In this document: positions 29,197 to 38,818 of the stretch, one piece after another
How positions within the stretch are numbered: position 1 is the first letter of the stretch
How the letters are laid out: each line of letters starts with the position of its first letter
Source: Halomonas sp.
GTDB taxonomy: Bacteria > Pseudomonadota > Gammaproteobacteria > Pseudomonadales > Halomonadaceae
DNA: 42,905 bases
Direction: 5' to 3'
NCBI RefSeq assembly: GCF_017515565.1
Contig: NZ_JAFWFN010000070.1
Span: forward strand, 1-42,905
Position numbers and translations under genes: made by a program
The notes under the pieces: generated by a model
Told to the model about the DNA's origin: nothing
Databases searched by the model: none
What the model saw: only the letters and a program-made list of their open reading frames with translations

Positions 29197-31239
29197 TTAG
29201 CCATTATCCCGGCGTCGAGGCTCGAATGCCACCTCTTCAATTCCCCACTCCTCTTCGGGCACCCGAGGCGTGTGCCGCGTGGTGTGATTCGCCTTCTTAG
29301 GTGTGGCTGTAACACCCTCAGCCGATCCACCCTCAAAAGCGACCTGCTCACCGTCTTCATCTTGCTTCAACGATGGGGGGGTATAGTCAATGTAGTAATC
29401 AATAGGCTGGGAGCGCCGATCCTCTTCTTGCGCTACGGGTTGCGCTGCGGGCGGTGGGCTGGCAACTGCTAGCGTTTCTTCTAGCTCTTTCTCGAGCTCC
29501 TCGCTCGGCACTTCGATGGGTTCATCAACATACTGTTCGACAGGTTCAACGTCTGACTCATCGACTGGCTGGGGATCATCGAGGAACGCCGCATTGAGCG
29601 CTTCGTCGTCCTCAGCGCTGCTAGTACGCGGGTTCTCCTCAAAAGATATTTCTTCTGGAGCCTCATTATCTACGCTGGCGGGTTCTGCTGGCTTAGCAGT
29701 ACCGGGCTTAACCACTGGCGCCTCATTAAGCGTTGACGTTCGTAGACTTGGCTCTGCGGCGCTCGGTTCGGCACTAAAAGGCTCGGCTGCATGGGTTTCT
29801 GGATTGCGAGATTCTGTGCTGTGGGTACCTGTATATTGAGCCTCCGCCATGCGAGGCTCTGCGCGCCCTGCGGATGCTGTAGGCGGTGTAACGGTACTCG
29901 GCGCCGTACTTAGCGGTGCTTCTTCCCACTGACGCTCGCGGCGCTTGCGTGACCATACAAGCCCCGCTAACAGCAGCGCCAATGCAACGCTGGCAATAGG
30001 CCACTGGTAGTCAGTGATACGCTCTATAAAGCCGCGGTTGTCAGCAACGCTACGGGCATTAGAAGCGCCGAGAGCTGGCTCACCACTCACCTCTGAAGCG
30101 GTGACGGCAAGCGCCGCAACTGCTTGGGCTTCCCGCTGGGAGGCGTTAAGCGCTTCCGTCAGCGCAGCCACCTCCTGGCGCAGCTCAGCAAGCTCGGCGC
30201 GCAGCTGTTCACGCTCTTCAAGCACTAACTGAAGCATGGCTTGGCTTTCTCGCAGCTGTTCCACTACATCATTTAAGGTGAGGCCAGCCAGCTCGTCCTC
30301 CTGGCTTCCCTCTTGATTAGACGCTTCCACAACGCCTTGCTCAGCATCCGCCTGCGCGACCGTTTCAGAAGCGGCAGCTGTCTCGCTCGTACCTGGGCTA
30401 TTGGCAGGCTCTTCACCTGCTGCTTCTGCAGACGGCTGGCTAGCAGTACTTGAAGCATCAGCACGCTCGGTTGCGCGTCGCATGGTTTGTAGCGTCTGCG
30501 CTGCTTCCCCTGGAGTACGGGCCATTATCTGTTCACGACTGGGCACCGCCAGCGTTTGCCCAACCCGCATGTTGTCAATATTGCCGGAGGAGAAAACTTC
30601 TGGGTTGGCATCAACCAGCGCCACCATCATCTGCTGCACACTGGCACTGGCAGGCTTCACCCGTTCGGCGATGCCCCAAAGTGAATCGCCGCTCGCCACG
30701 TAGGCGATGTTATTAGCCCTGGGGGCACTATCACTTGACGCGTTTTGCGACGCTGGAACAGCAGTTGATTGGGGCTGACTGCGAGGCTCCGCCGCATTCG
30801 CCGCCTGCTGCTCACTGGGAGATGCGCTAAGTCTACTCGCGTTGAGCATGTCGGGCGGGTCAAACAGCAGCGTAAAGGCCTGGCTGGTTTCACCCTCCGG
30901 GGAAGAAACCGTTAACAGCACATCAAGCCAGGGTTCATCGACTGCTTGCGAGGAACTAAGCACCACCTGACGGCCATCAGGCTGCTCGCGCACTTGGGCG
31001 CGCAGGCTGGAGGCCAGCGGTGTCCACTCTAACCCTAGCGCTGTAAAGGCAGCTTCATCCGCCACTGCAACACGCAAATCCTCTAGTGCGTATTGGTTAG
31101 CGTCTAAAACTGGCACGGTGGCGTTAAGTGGTGCATCTAGCGGCGAGTTCACCGACGCCGGGCCTAAGCCGACGGCCAGCGCCAAGGAACTAACGGCACT
31201 GAGCGGTAGCCACAATAACCATGCGTGCGTCTGTTTCAT
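29197..31239 (-). CDS. fimV: FimV/HubP-type polar peptidoglycan-binding protein
   Basis: 680 residues. A signal peptide ends near residue 22 (SLALA-VGLG), followed by the FimV N-terminal domain (GLGPASVNSPLDAPLNA). A LysM peptidoglycan-binding domain spans about 178-234 (YVASGDSLWGIAERV ... VGQTLAVPS), then a coiled coil (320-375), one membrane helix (411-430) and a long acidic cytoplasmic tail. Homologues organise the cell pole, pili or flagella. The conserved C-terminal FimV motif with its TPR-like helices found in Pseudomonas FimV is not recognisable, and the protein is shorter than most, so the cytoplasmic part may be reduced. Position between asd and truA is canonical. Confidence 0.88.
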   Translation of the reverse strand: MKQTHAWLLWLPLSAVSSLALAVGLGPASVNSPLDAPLNATVPVLDANQYALEDLRVAVADEAAFTALGLEWTPLASSLRAQVREQPDGRQVVLSSSQAVDEPWLDVLLTVSSPEGETSQAFTLLFDPPDMLNASRLSASPSEQQAANAAEPRSQPQSTAVPASQNASSDSAPRANNIAYVASGDSLWGIAERVKPASASVQQMMVALVDANPEVFSSGNIDNMRVGQTLAVPSREQIMARTPGEAAQTLQTMRRATERADASSTASQPSAEAAGEEPANSPGTSETAAASETVAQADAEQGVVEASNQEGSQEDELAGLTLNDVVEQLRESQAMLQLVLEEREQLRAELAELRQEVAALTEALNASQREAQAVAALAVTASEVSGEPALGASNARSVADNRGFIERITDYQWPIASVALALLLAGLVWSRKRRERQWEEAPLSTAPSTVTPPTASAGRAEPRMAEAQYTGTHSTESRNPETHAAEPFSAEPSAAEPSLRTSTLNEAPVVKPGTAKPAEPASVDNEAPEEISFEENPRTSSAEDDEALNAAFLDDPQPVDESDVEPVEQYVDEPIEVPSEELEKELEETLAVASPPPAAQPVAQEEDRRSQPIDYYIDYTPPSLKQDEDGEQVAFEGGSAEGVTATPKKANHTTRHTPRVPEEEWGIEEVAFEPRRRDNG

Positions 31240-31390
31240 TCAAGCCCCTGCTGCCTGCGCACCTCAGCGATATGACGACATCTAACTGAGCGCGCTCATC
31301 ATTATGTTTGGGTTCTTTTTATCATAACTTACCGCTCTGGCGCATACTTTAGAATGCCAAACGAGCATGAGTTTTCTACTTAACAACGGC

Positions 31391-31424
31391 AAAAAAGATG
31401 GGAAGCTGCGAACAGCTTCCCATC
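31391..31424 (-). terminator. Rho-independent terminator of asd
   Basis: GATGGGAAGCTG / CAGCTTCCCATC, 12-bp arms around a tetraloop that reads TTCG on the minus strand, then six T. It is 60 bases after the asd stop. Confidence 0.9.
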
Positions 31425-31483
31425 GGGAACTACGTTGACGCTATGATATTGATGCTATAGCGACAGCACGCGCGTAACGGCTG

Positions 31484-32596
31484 TTACTGCTCGCGCAGAA
31501 TCTTCAGCATACGCTTAAGCGGCTCGGCGGCACCCCATAGCAGCTGGTCGCCCACGCTGAATGCAGAGAGGTATTCGCCGCCCATATTCAGCTTACGCAG
31601 GCGCCCTACCGGAATTTGCAGCGTGCCCGTTGCGGCAGCAGGCGTTAGACCCGCAATAGTGGCATCTTTATCGTTGGGGATCAGCTTGACCCACTCATTA
31701 TGCTTGGCAATGCGGTCTTCAATCTCATCAAGCGGTACATCCTGCTTTAACTTGATGGTGAATGCCTGGCTATGAGAGCGCATGGCACCAATACGCACAC
31801 AGAGACCATCGATAGGGATAGGGTTGTTTTGTAGCCCGAGAATTTTGTTGGTCTCGACGCTACCCTTCCACTCTTCACGGCTTTGGCCGTTATCGAGTTT
31901 GGTATCGATCCACGGCAGCAGGCTGCCTGCCAAGGGCGCTGCGAAGTTATCGGTGGGGAAGTCGTTGCCACGCATGGCGGCAGTCACTTTGCGGTCAATG
32001 TCGAGGATCGCGCTAGAGGTGTCTTTTAGCTCTTCACCGACGCTATCACGCAGCTGGCCCATTTGGTTCAGCAGCTCGCGCATGTGTTTGGCACCGGAGC
32101 CAGACGCCGCTTGGTAGGTCATGGAGGTCATCCACTCAACCATATCGGCTTCAAACAACCCACCCAAGCCCATCAGCATTAAGCTTACGGTACAGTTGCC
32201 GCCCACGAAGGTTTTCGCGCCTTTGGCTAGCTGAGCATCAATCACATGGCGGTTTACCGGGTCCAGTACGATGGTGGCTTCATCTTCCATGCGCAGGGTG
32301 CTGGCGGCATCAATCCAGTAGCCTTTCCAGCCCGCTTCACGCAGGTCTTTGTAAACCGGCTTGGTGTAATCGCCGCCTTGACAGGTAACTACTACATCAA
32401 GGGCTTTTAGCGCTTCAATATCGAACGCATCTTTGAGGGGAGGCACGTCCACGCCGATGTCGGGACCCGGTTGGCCGACTTGGGAAGTGGTGAAGAAAAT
32501 CGGCTCAATGCCTTTAAAATCACCATCTTCCTGCATGCGCTGCATCAGCACAGAGCCAACCATACCGCGCCATCCCACGAAACCGACTTTCAACAT
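31484..32596 (-). CDS. asd: Aspartate-semialdehyde dehydrogenase
   Basis: 370 residues. It reduces aspartyl phosphate to aspartate semialdehyde for lysine, threonine, methionine and diaminopimelate. The NADP loop is [10 protein letters not shown], and the catalytic Cys135 in [10 protein letters not shown] has the same number as in E. coli. An open frame extends upstream to 32638, but GGAGG lies just before the ATG at 32596. It stands between leuB and fimV. Confidence 0.95.
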   Translation of the reverse strand: MLKVGFVGWRGMVGSVLMQRMQEDGDFKGIEPIFFTTSQVGQPGPDIGVDVPPLKDAFDIEALKALDVVVTCQGGDYTKPVYKDLREAGWKGYWIDAASTLRMEDEATIVLDPVNRHVIDAQLAKGAKTFVGGNCTVSLMLMGLGGLFEADMVEWMTSMTYQAASGSGAKHMRELLNQMGQLRDSVGEELKDTSSAILDIDRKVTAAMRGNDFPTDNFAAPLAGSLLPWIDTKLDNGQSREEWKGSVETNKILGLQNNPIPIDGLCVRIGAMRSHSQAFTIKLKQDVPLDEIEDRIAKHNEWVKLIPNDKDATIAGLTPAAATGTLQIPVGRLRKLNMGGEYLSAFSVGDQLLWGAAEPLKRMLKILREQ

Positions 32597-32627
32597 GTGA
32601 AGTCCTCCAGCTAAGAATGAGGTAAGT

Positions 32628-32633
32628 ATTATA
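32628..32633 (-). promoter_or_regulatory. Candidate -10 element of asd
   Basis: A perfect TATAAT on the minus strand, 31 bases before the asd ATG. No good -35 is found at 16-18 bp, so activation by a factor or weak use is possible. Confidence 0.35.
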
Positions 32634-32652
32634 CACAAATATTAGACACGAC

Positions 32653-32678
32653 GTCGGCCACCCCCAGGGGTGGCCGAC
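32653..32678 (-). terminator. Hairpin after the leuCDB unit
   Basis: GTCGGCCACCCC and GGGGTGGCCGAC form 12 perfect pairs with almost no loop, 62 bases after the leuB stop. No T run follows on the minus strand, so it may act as a pause site or message-stabilising end rather than a classical terminator. Confidence 0.5.
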
Positions 32679-32739
32679 CGGCACTGTTCTACAACAAACG
32701 CTATTTGGAATTAGCTAGCGAGCAGGCTCACTTGATACG

Positions 32740-33819
32740 TTACTGCTTGGCAAAGGCTGCGAGCACTGCATCGCCCATTTCTACGGTAGAAACGCGACGA
32801 GTGCCTTCTGATGCGATATCGGCAGTACGCAGGCCATCATCCAGCACACTGCCAACGGCAGCTTCAATGCGCTCGGCCATAGCTGTTTCATTCAGCGAGT
32901 AGCGCAGCATCATCGCCACCGAAAGCATCATTGCCAGCGGGTTAGCAACGTTTTGCCCAGCGATATCCGGGGCACTGCCGTGGCAGGGCTCGTACATGCC
33001 CTGCCCGCTCTCGTTTAATGAGGCGGAAGGCAGCATACCGATAGAGCCGGTGAGCATCGCGGCGGCATCGGAAAGAATATCGCCAAACATGTTGCCGGTC
33101 ACCATCACATCAAACTGTTTCGGCGCGCGCACCAATTGCATGGCAGCGTTATCCACGTACATGTGGGAAAGCTCCACATCCGGGTACTCCGGCGCCAGGC
33201 GCTCCATTACTTCACGCCACAAAATCGTCACTTCCAACACGTTGGCTTTGTCTACCGAGCAGAGCTTTTTGCCCCGCTTCTGGGCCATTTCAAACGCCAC
33301 GCGGCCGATGCGCTCAATTTCGCTTTCGGAGTAAATATACGTGTTAAACCCCACCCGTTCGCCGTTGCGCACTTCAATACCACGGGGCTGGCCGAAGTAG
33401 ATGCCGCCGGTTAACTCACGGACGATCATGATATCCAGCCCGGCCACTAGCTCGGGTTTCAAGCTAGAAGCACTGGCCAGCTGCGGGTAAAGCATTGCCG
33501 GGCGCAAGTTGCCAAACAGACCCAGGTTCTTACGCAGACCCAGCAAGCCTTTTTCGGGGCGCTTGGTAAGGTCTTCGAGCTTGTCCCATTTGGGGCCACC
33601 CACCGCACCTAACAGAATGGCGCTGGCAGCTTTGGCTTTCTCAAGCGTTTCCGCCGGTAGCGGCTCGCCGTGAACGTCGTAAGCAGCACCACCGACAAGA
33701 CCTTCCTCAACGTCAATATCCAAACCCGCTTCTTGGCAGGCTTTTAATAAACGCGCCGCCTGAGCAGCAATTTCAGGGCCGATACCGTCGCCTGGCAGCA
33801 GTAATACTTTATGAGTCAT
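32740..33819 (-). CDS. leuB: 3-isopropylmalate dehydrogenase
   Basis: 359 residues. It oxidises and decarboxylates 3-isopropylmalate with NAD+ in leucine synthesis. The N-terminal [11 protein letters not shown] and the metal/substrate-binding signature ([20 protein letters not shown]) are visible, along with [13 protein letters not shown]. It is the last gene of leuC-leuD-leuB, 34 bases after leuD. Confidence 0.96.
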   Translation of the reverse strand: MTHKVLLLPGDGIGPEIAAQAARLLKACQEAGLDIDVEEGLVGGAAYDVHGEPLPAETLEKAKAASAILLGAVGGPKWDKLEDLTKRPEKGLLGLRKNLGLFGNLRPAMLYPQLASASSLKPELVAGLDIMIVRELTGGIYFGQPRGIEVRNGERVGFNTYIYSESEIERIGRVAFEMAQKRGKKLCSVDKANVLEVTILWREVMERLAPEYPDVELSHMYVDNAAMQLVRAPKQFDVMVTGNMFGDILSDAAAMLTGSIGMLPSASLNESGQGMYEPCHGSAPDIAGQNVANPLAMMLSVAMMLRYSLNETAMAERIEAAVGSVLDDGLRTADIASEGTRRVSTVEMGDAVLAAFAKQ

Positions 33820-33853
33820 GCGTATTCCTTAACTAAAACGGGGGCAACAAACC

Positions 33854-34501
33854 TTACGCAGGCTGACGAAACAGCCACGGGCGCTGCTGACGGTGCTTCT
33901 CTTCGAAGCTGCGAATAGCGTCTTCGTCTTGCAGCGTGATGCCGATATCATCCAGGCCGTTCAGCAAGCAGTGTTTGCGGAACTCATCCACTTCAAACTC
34001 AAGGATTTCGCCGCTGGGGGTAATCACGCGCTGGTGCTCTAAATCCACGTCCAACTGGTAGCCTTCGTTGGCTTCTACTTCAGCAAACAGGCGGTCGACT
34101 TCCTCTTCAGCCAAGGTGACCAGCAAAATGCCGTTTTTAAACGCATTGTTGTAGAAGATGTCTGCAAAGCTGGGGGCAATCACCACCTTAAAACCAAAAT
34201 CTTCCAGCGCCCAGGGGGCGTGCTCCCGGGAGCTACCGCAGCCAAAGTTGCGCCCTGCGATCAGCACTTCAGCGCCCTGGTAGCGGGGCAGGTTCAATAC
34301 AAAATCAGGGTTCAGCGGGCGCTGGGAGCAATCCTGTCCTGGCTGGCCTTCATCTAAATAGCGCAGCTCATCAAACAGGTTAACGCCAAAGCCGGTACGC
34401 TTAATGGATTTCAAAAACTGCTTCGGGATGATCAGGTCAGTATCGACGTTGGCACGATCCAGCGGCGCCACCACCCCTTCAAAACGTTCAAACTTTTTCA
34501 T
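33854..34501 (-). CDS. leuD: 3-isopropylmalate dehydratase small subunit
   Basis: 215 residues, aconitase swivel domain. With LeuC it isomerises 2- to 3-isopropylmalate. [16 protein letters not shown] and [18 protein letters not shown] are the family motifs. It starts three bases after the leuC stop. Confidence 0.96.
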   Translation of the reverse strand: MKKFERFEGVVAPLDRANVDTDLIIPKQFLKSIKRTGFGVNLFDELRYLDEGQPGQDCSQRPLNPDFVLNLPRYQGAEVLIAGRNFGCGSSREHAPWALEDFGFKVVIAPSFADIFYNNAFKNGILLVTLAEEEVDRLFAEVEANEGYQLDVDLEHQRVITPSGEILEFEVDEFRKHCLLNGLDDIGITLQDEDAIRSFEEKHRQQRPWLFRQPA

Positions 34502-34504
34502 GGC

Positions 34505-35956
34505 TTAGGCCTCCTGGGCGTGGGTAGCATCGTTAGCAGGTAAAGTGCGCACATCAACAAAGTGGCCGGCAATTGCCGCTGCCGCGGCCATGGCAGGGCT
34601 AACCAAGTGGGTGCGACCGCCATAGCCCTGGCGACCTTCAAAGTTACGATTGGAGGTAGAGGCGCAGTGTTCGCCCGCGCCCAATTTATCGGCGTTCATG
34701 GCCAAACACATGGAGCAACCCGGCTCGCGCCACTCAAAGCCTGCATCGGTAAATATCTTATCCAGCCCTTCCGCCTCTGCTTGGCGCTTCACCAAGCCAG
34801 AGCCCGGCACGACCATGGCCAGCTTGATGGAATCCGCTACTTTGTTGCCTTTAGCTACCTTAGCGGCTTCGCGCAGATCTTCGATGCGCGAGTTCGTGCA
34901 AGAGCCGATAAACACTTTATCCAGCTTAATATCGGTAATTTTCTGGTTCGCCTGCAGGCCCATGTACTCAAGCGCACGGGTGTGGCTGCGCTGCACAGTT
35001 TCATCCAGCGCGGCCTGCGGGTCGGGCACTTGGCCAGAAATACCGGTGACCATTTCAGGGCTGGTGCCCCAGCTTACTTGCGGCTCAATCTCTTCTGCGC
35101 TCAAGGTGACCACTTTATCGAACTGGGCATCGTCATCCGACACCAGCGAACGCCAATCTGCCACGGCGGCCTCCCACTGCGCTGCGGTGGGCGCAAAGGG
35201 GCGCTCGGCTAGGTAGTTAATCGTCGTATCGTCAACGGCGATCAACCCCACGCGTGCACCGGCTTCAATGGCCATGTTGCATACGGTCATGCGGCCTTCC
35301 ATAGAGAGCGACGCGATAGCGCTGCCCGCAAACTCAATGGCGTAGCCCGTACCGCCAGCGGTACCAATCTTGCCGATAATCGCCAGCACCACATCTTTTG
35401 CTGTCACGCCCAGGCCAAGCTCGCCTTCAACACGCACCTGCATGTTCTTCATTTTCTGCGCCAGCAAGCACTGGGTCGCCATAACGTGCTCAACTTCGGA
35501 GGTGCCGATACCGTGGGCCAAAGCCCCAAACGCGCCGTGGGTAGCGGTGTGGGAATCGCCACATACCACGGTCATGCCCGGCAAGGTGGCGCCCTGCTCG
35601 GGGCCTACCACGTGCACAATGCCTTGGCGTGGGTCGTTGATTTTAAACTCTTCGATACCGTACTCAAGGCAGTTGTCGTCTAAGGTTTGCACCTGAATTA
35701 ACGACACTGGGTCTTTAATACCGCTGTTGCCTTCGGCGCGCTCCTTAGTAGTGGTAGGCACGTTATGGTCAGGCGTTGCCAGGTTGGCATCCAAACGCCA
35801 GGGTTTACGGTTAGCCAAACGCAGGCCTTCAAACGCCTGGGGCGAGGTCACTTCGTGAAGCAGCTGGCGGTCGATGTAAATAAGCGCGGTGCCGTCGTCA
35901 CGCTGTTTCACCAAGTGCTGGTTCCAGAGTTTGTCGTAAAGGGTTTGACCTGACAT
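34505..35956 (-). CDS. leuC: 3-isopropylmalate dehydratase large subunit
   Basis: 483 residues, with a [4Fe-4S] cluster held by three cysteines in GSCTNSR and EPGCSMC. Also visible are [20 protein letters not shown] and the N-terminal [16 protein letters not shown] precedes the ATG. It is the first gene of leuCDB and divergent from a LysR-type regulator gene. Confidence 0.96.
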   Translation of the reverse strand: MSGQTLYDKLWNQHLVKQRDDGTALIYIDRQLLHEVTSPQAFEGLRLANRKPWRLDANLATPDHNVPTTTKERAEGNSGIKDPVSLIQVQTLDDNCLEYGIEEFKINDPRQGIVHVVGPEQGATLPGMTVVCGDSHTATHGAFGALAHGIGTSEVEHVMATQCLLAQKMKNMQVRVEGELGLGVTAKDVVLAIIGKIGTAGGTGYAIEFAGSAIASLSMEGRMTVCNMAIEAGARVGLIAVDDTTINYLAERPFAPTAAQWEAAVADWRSLVSDDDAQFDKVVTLSAEEIEPQVSWGTSPEMVTGISGQVPDPQAALDETVQRSHTRALEYMGLQANQKITDIKLDKVFIGSCTNSRIEDLREAAKVAKGNKVADSIKLAMVVPGSGLVKRQAEAEGLDKIFTDAGFEWREPGCSMCLAMNADKLGAGEHCASTSNRNFEGRQGYGGRTHLVSPAMAAAAAIAGHFVDVRTLPANDATHAQEA

Positions 35957-35993
35957 GTGGCTCTCCTGGGCAGTGCCCTGCTAGTTCGGTATG

Positions 35994-36062
35994 GCAGCCT
36001 CTATGGGCTGCTTGAATTGCTTATGCAGTAAGTGTCACGCGACTCGCGCATAAAAGCAATTC
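35994..36062 (-). promoter_or_regulatory. Structured leader of leuC
   Basis: Two stems stand between the likely leuC promoter and its ATG. The larger pairs GAATTGCTTATGC (36014-36026) with GCATAAAAGCAATTC (36048-36062), two bases bulged. The smaller pairs GCAGCC (35994-35999) with GGCTGC (36006-36011). No run of leucine codons in a leader peptide is seen, so classical attenuation is not supported; it may instead be a regulator-bound repeat or a message structure. Confidence 0.45.
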
Positions 36063-36080
36063 ATGTTATTCATACTTTAG

Positions 36081-36095
36081 ATTCCAAACTGGAAT
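36081..36095. promoter_or_regulatory. LysR-type operator candidate
   Basis: ATTCCAAACTGGAAT is a perfect palindrome (6-bp arms, 3-bp centre) and contains the T-N11-A core of LysR-type boxes. It lies 20 bases before the GTG of the divergent LysR gene and about 125 bases before leuC, right for autoregulation and leuCDB activation. Confidence 0.55.
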
Positions 36096-36115
36096 ACTTA
36101 TTCGAGGAGTCGTGC

Positions 36116-37027
36116 GTGGATACCCAAAGCTTGCAAGCGTTTCTGGCTGTTGCCGAAGCCCAAAGTTTCTCCCGTGCAGCGGAGCAGCTGCATCTAACCC
36201 AGCCAGCGGTGAGCAAGCGCATTGCCACATTAGAGGAGTTGTTAGGTACGCGGCTATTCGACCGGATTGGGCGGCGCATTGCGCTAACCGAAGCGGGTAG
36301 CGTGCTGCTGCCTAAAGCCCAGCACATTCTTTTCACCGTAGAAGATAGCCGCCGTGCGCTGGCTAATCTTTCTGGCCAAGTGGGCGGAAAGTTAACCTTG
36401 GCCACTAGCCACCATATCGGCCTACACCGGCTGCCGCCGCTGTTAAAGCAGTACACCCAACGCCACCCGGAGGTAGCCCTAGACTTACGCTTTCTGGATT
36501 CCGAACTGGCTTACCAAGGCGTTGTTGATGGCACCCTGGAAATCGCGATCGTCACCCTCGCCCCTCACCCGGTTGAGCAGTTACATGTGGTGGAGCTATG
36601 GCGCGACCGGCTTTGCTTCGTGTGCGCCACCGACCACCCGCTAGCAGCGCGCGCTCGCCAAAGCCCCGGCCCACTTAGCCTAACGGAGCTATGTAAATTC
36701 AACTGCGTGATGCCGGGGGCCAAAACCTTTACCCGCACACTGATTGGTCAGCGCTTTATTGAGGCAGGCCTAACTCTGCCCGTGAGCATGTCGACCAACT
36801 ACCTGGAAACACTGAAAATGATGTGCAGCGTCGGCCTCGGTTGGAGCCTGCTGCCCGAAAACATGATCGACAGTGAGCTAGTAGAGTTAAACGTAGATAC
36901 CGCCCCCATCCACCGCCCGTTGGGATATTTAGTGCATACCAACCGCACGCTTTCTAATGCCGCGAGAAAAATGATTGAGCAGTTGGAAAACACGCAGGGA
37001 GACCACCGCTCGCCGACACTTACATGA
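36116..37027 (+). CDS. LysR family transcriptional regulator, probably of leuCDB
   Basis: 303 residues. An N-terminal winged helix-turn-helix (LQAFLAVAEAQSFSRAAEQL, then LTQPAVSKRIATLE) is followed by a periplasmic-binding-protein-like effector domain. The start is a GTG at 36116 with GAGGAG six bases before it; an open frame further upstream to 36032 has no ribosome site. The divergent position next to leuC and the palindrome between them suggest control of leucine genes, as LysR regulators usually act on divergent neighbours. The effector is not deducible. Confidence 0.9.
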   Translation: MDTQSLQAFLAVAEAQSFSRAAEQLHLTQPAVSKRIATLEELLGTRLFDRIGRRIALTEAGSVLLPKAQHILFTVEDSRRALANLSGQVGGKLTLATSHHIGLHRLPPLLKQYTQRHPEVALDLRFLDSELAYQGVVDGTLEIAIVTLAPHPVEQLHVVELWRDRLCFVCATDHPLAARARQSPGPLSLTELCKFNCVMPGAKTFTRTLIGQRFIEAGLTLPVSMSTNYLETLKMMCSVGLGWSLLPENMIDSELVELNVDTAPIHRPLGYLVHTNRTLSNAARKMIEQLENTQGDHRSPTLT

Positions 37028-37123
37028 CCTAGAAACTATACGAAGCAGACTCCATGGCGGCGACGCGCCCTATCTCCACTGCCCTCCCCCATGCTCATCA
37101 AAAGGATTCTGATCTTTCGGCTA

Positions 37124-37576
37124 TCATCGGAATCGATACTCTAGGATTTCATCACCATTCTCTAACACTTGACCGGTAGGCTCCCAGCCCAATCGACGGT
37201 AAAAGCCATGAGCACGAACAGCAGAATTACGATCAGCAGCCAGCCAAACAGAGGTTCTGCCACTCTGGAGCAGCTTATCAACCACCTTGCTGAGTAGCTG
37301 CTTGCCTACCCCTTGACCTTCAAAAGCAGGTAACACTGCCAAGACCAATACCTCACCCGTGGAGATCTGGCCAGTACAGAAACCAACTACCTTCTCATGG
37401 TTAACACATACCCACCCATACAGGTCGCCCGACTCAAACCCTTCGACGCTACTGGCATGGGTAATGCCTAATTCAGCCAATCTCGCTTTAGAAATGGGAT
37501 TTTCACGGGTTTTACTGCGCACATAGAAAAGCTGGTTCACATCGTCACAACGTGTCTCTCTAAAGCACAACGACAT
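37124..37576 (-). CDS. GNAT family N-acetyltransferase
   Basis: 150 residues. The acetyl-CoA loop VLAVLPAFEGQGVGKQLL (motif A with Q-G-x-G-x-G/A) and the later NSAVRAHGFYRRLGWEPTG are clear GNAT features. The substrate is unknown. An in-frame TTG at 37582 would add two residues; both share the GAGGG ribosome site. It is the first minus-strand gene of the accessory region and is of a type often found in integron cassettes, though no attC is recognisable at its end. Confidence 0.85.
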   Translation of the reverse strand: MSLCFRETRCDDVNQLFYVRSKTRENPISKARLAELGITHASSVEGFESGDLYGWVCVNHEKVVGFCTGQISTGEVLVLAVLPAFEGQGVGKQLLSKVVDKLLQSGRTSVWLAADRNSAVRAHGFYRRLGWEPTGQVLENGDEILEYRFR

Positions 37577-37670
37577 ACGCAAGCACCCTCAACAGGCTTA
37601 AATATGACGCCATCTTTAGCCGCCTGACCGAAGGGTTTATAGCGTCGACAGCATAAGATGAGCTGCAAAT

Positions 37671-38045
37671 TTATCTCGGATCAGAGTGATGGATTACAAC
37701 GTTGGGTGCGGGCGCGACACCCATTTTGTAAACGTTCCATTGGCGATCCGTGGGCGGCAACGCATCGTCGCAACTAATTTCGTAAGCAAGGTGCCCGTCC
37801 AGGCGGCAGATGCGCCAAGCGTTAAAACCTATAGAGTAGGAAATAGCAGGGCTCCTTGCTGCTTTCCCATCGGCGCGATCCCAGGCCATTTTGCCGTTCC
37901 AATAACCGGGCTTAGACATAACACCTGCATCGGATTTAGTGGGGGGCGCTTCGGAAGGCACATAAAGGCCATCTACTTCTGGTAGCCCAGAGCCAGTAAC
38001 TTCGATAAATAAGGTATTGGGCTGGAGTTTTTCAGATTTCGTCAT
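37671..38045 (-). CDS. Hypothetical protein, Trp- and Asp-rich
   Basis: 124 residues; I do not recognise a named family. It has no signal peptide or membrane helix. Visible features are LFIEVTGSGLPEVDGLYVPS, then KPGYWNGKMAWDRADGK, NAWRICRLDGHLAYEI and a proline-rich end (VAPAPNVV). The pattern of a Gly-rich strand, W-N-G and W-R-I/L-D suggests a small beta-rich domain. An upstream ATG at 38057 has no ribosome site; the ATG at 38045 has GAGAG. It lies between GNAT and DUF4019 genes on the same strand. Confidence 0.65.
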   Translation of the reverse strand: MTKSEKLQPNTLFIEVTGSGLPEVDGLYVPSEAPPTKSDAGVMSKPGYWNGKMAWDRADGKAARSPAISYSIGFNAWRICRLDGHLAYEISCDDALPPTDRQWNVYKMGVAPAPNVVIHHSDPR

Positions 38046-38230
38046 AGTTACTCTCATGTTTGATAAACGCTAGTAAAATGGGTAACCCCTACGCCGTTCC
38101 CTAATCAGCGCACGGTAACGCAACTGTAAGGAACGAATAGCGAGGCAGCCGCGAGTGAACAGCACAAAAAAACGCGAGCCGTTTCAAATAACACGATAAA
38201 AGTCAACTACTTAACGTGACGCTCAGTGCA

Positions 38231-38629
38231 TCAGTTAATAAAGTAGCCTACTACCTGCCACTCGCCACTCAATTTAATAACCGCTACTGCCTCTACAACC
38301 GATTCGCTGTTTTCAAATGAACTATCTAAGGTCATAACAACATATTCCCCATCAGGTGCATTGGGTAGTGTTGAGTGCTCTGCTGCATTTTTGACCTCCC
38401 GCGAGAGTGCATCACCTAATGGAGAGCGAACACTATCTACTGCCTGCACCCACTGGTCACTGGTTAATTGGCTTTGAAAAAACGGCGCTGCCTGGCTCCA
38501 GCTTTCTTCGTAATTGCCTGAATCAACGATATCAAGCCATGCCTTAGCGGTTTCGATTGCCCGCTGCTCACTGGCAAAACAGGCAGCAGAAAACAGCGTT
38601 ATCATAAGTATTAAAATCAGCTTCTTCAT
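38231..38629 (-). CDS. DUF4019 domain secreted protein
   Basis: 132 residues. A signal peptide (MKKLILILMITLFSAACFAS) is followed by AIETAKAWLDIVDSGNYEESW and later FFQSQLTSDQWVQAVDSVRSPLG, the pattern of DUF4019 proteins, which have an NTF2-like fold and no known role. It is probably periplasmic. The C-terminus GEWQVVGYFIN closes the fold. It has a 5' region of about 135 bases back to an attC-like site. Confidence 0.78.
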   Translation of the reverse strand: MKKLILILMITLFSAACFASEQRAIETAKAWLDIVDSGNYEESWSQAAPFFQSQLTSDQWVQAVDSVRSPLGDALSREVKNAAEHSTLPNAPDGEYVVMTLDSSFENSESVVEAVAVIKLSGEWQVVGYFIN

Positions 38630-38719
38630 GAATGGATCCTAGTAGACTTTATTCAGCGCATATTAATCATGCTGGTAAAAAACAGCGGCGTGAAAGGTGT
38701 GTGCACGGCATGCTTGGAT

Positions 38720-38733
38720 ATACATTAATGTAT
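38720..38733. promoter_or_regulatory. 14-bp perfect palindrome ATACATTAATGTAT
   Basis: Perfect dyad upstream of the DUF4019 gene, resembling an operator for a small dimeric regulator. Regulator not identified. Confidence 0.35.
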
Positions 38734-38759
38734 GCCTGTGATCATCAGGTTCACCTTGA

Positions 38760-38818
38760 AAATAACGCCCAAACGAAGCGGCGCGTCTCACGCGTACGCC
38801 TTCCGTAATTTGTTAGGC
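38760..38818 (-). other. attC-like integron recombination site D
   Basis: On the minus strand it begins with GCCTAAC (fits RYYYAAC) and ends GGGCGTTATTT (G-TT core). Between them ACGGAAGGCGTACGCGT pairs imperfectly with ACGCGCCGCTTCGT. 59 bases, same orientation as the two sites at 40.6 and 41.8 kb. The R' box departs from GTTRRRY, so the site may be decayed. Confidence 0.6.

Noticed and set aside
37583-37670. Gap between the GNAT gene and the unknown gene examined for attC
   Set aside because: No TAACAA...GGCGTTA ends or paired arms could be found.
38058-38230. Imperfect inverted repeat (CGTTCCTTACAG / CTGATTAGGGAACG) between the unknown gene and the DUF4019 gene, considered as a further attC
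   Set aside because: It lacks a RYYYAAC/GTTRRRY pair in the right places; at most a fully decayed site.
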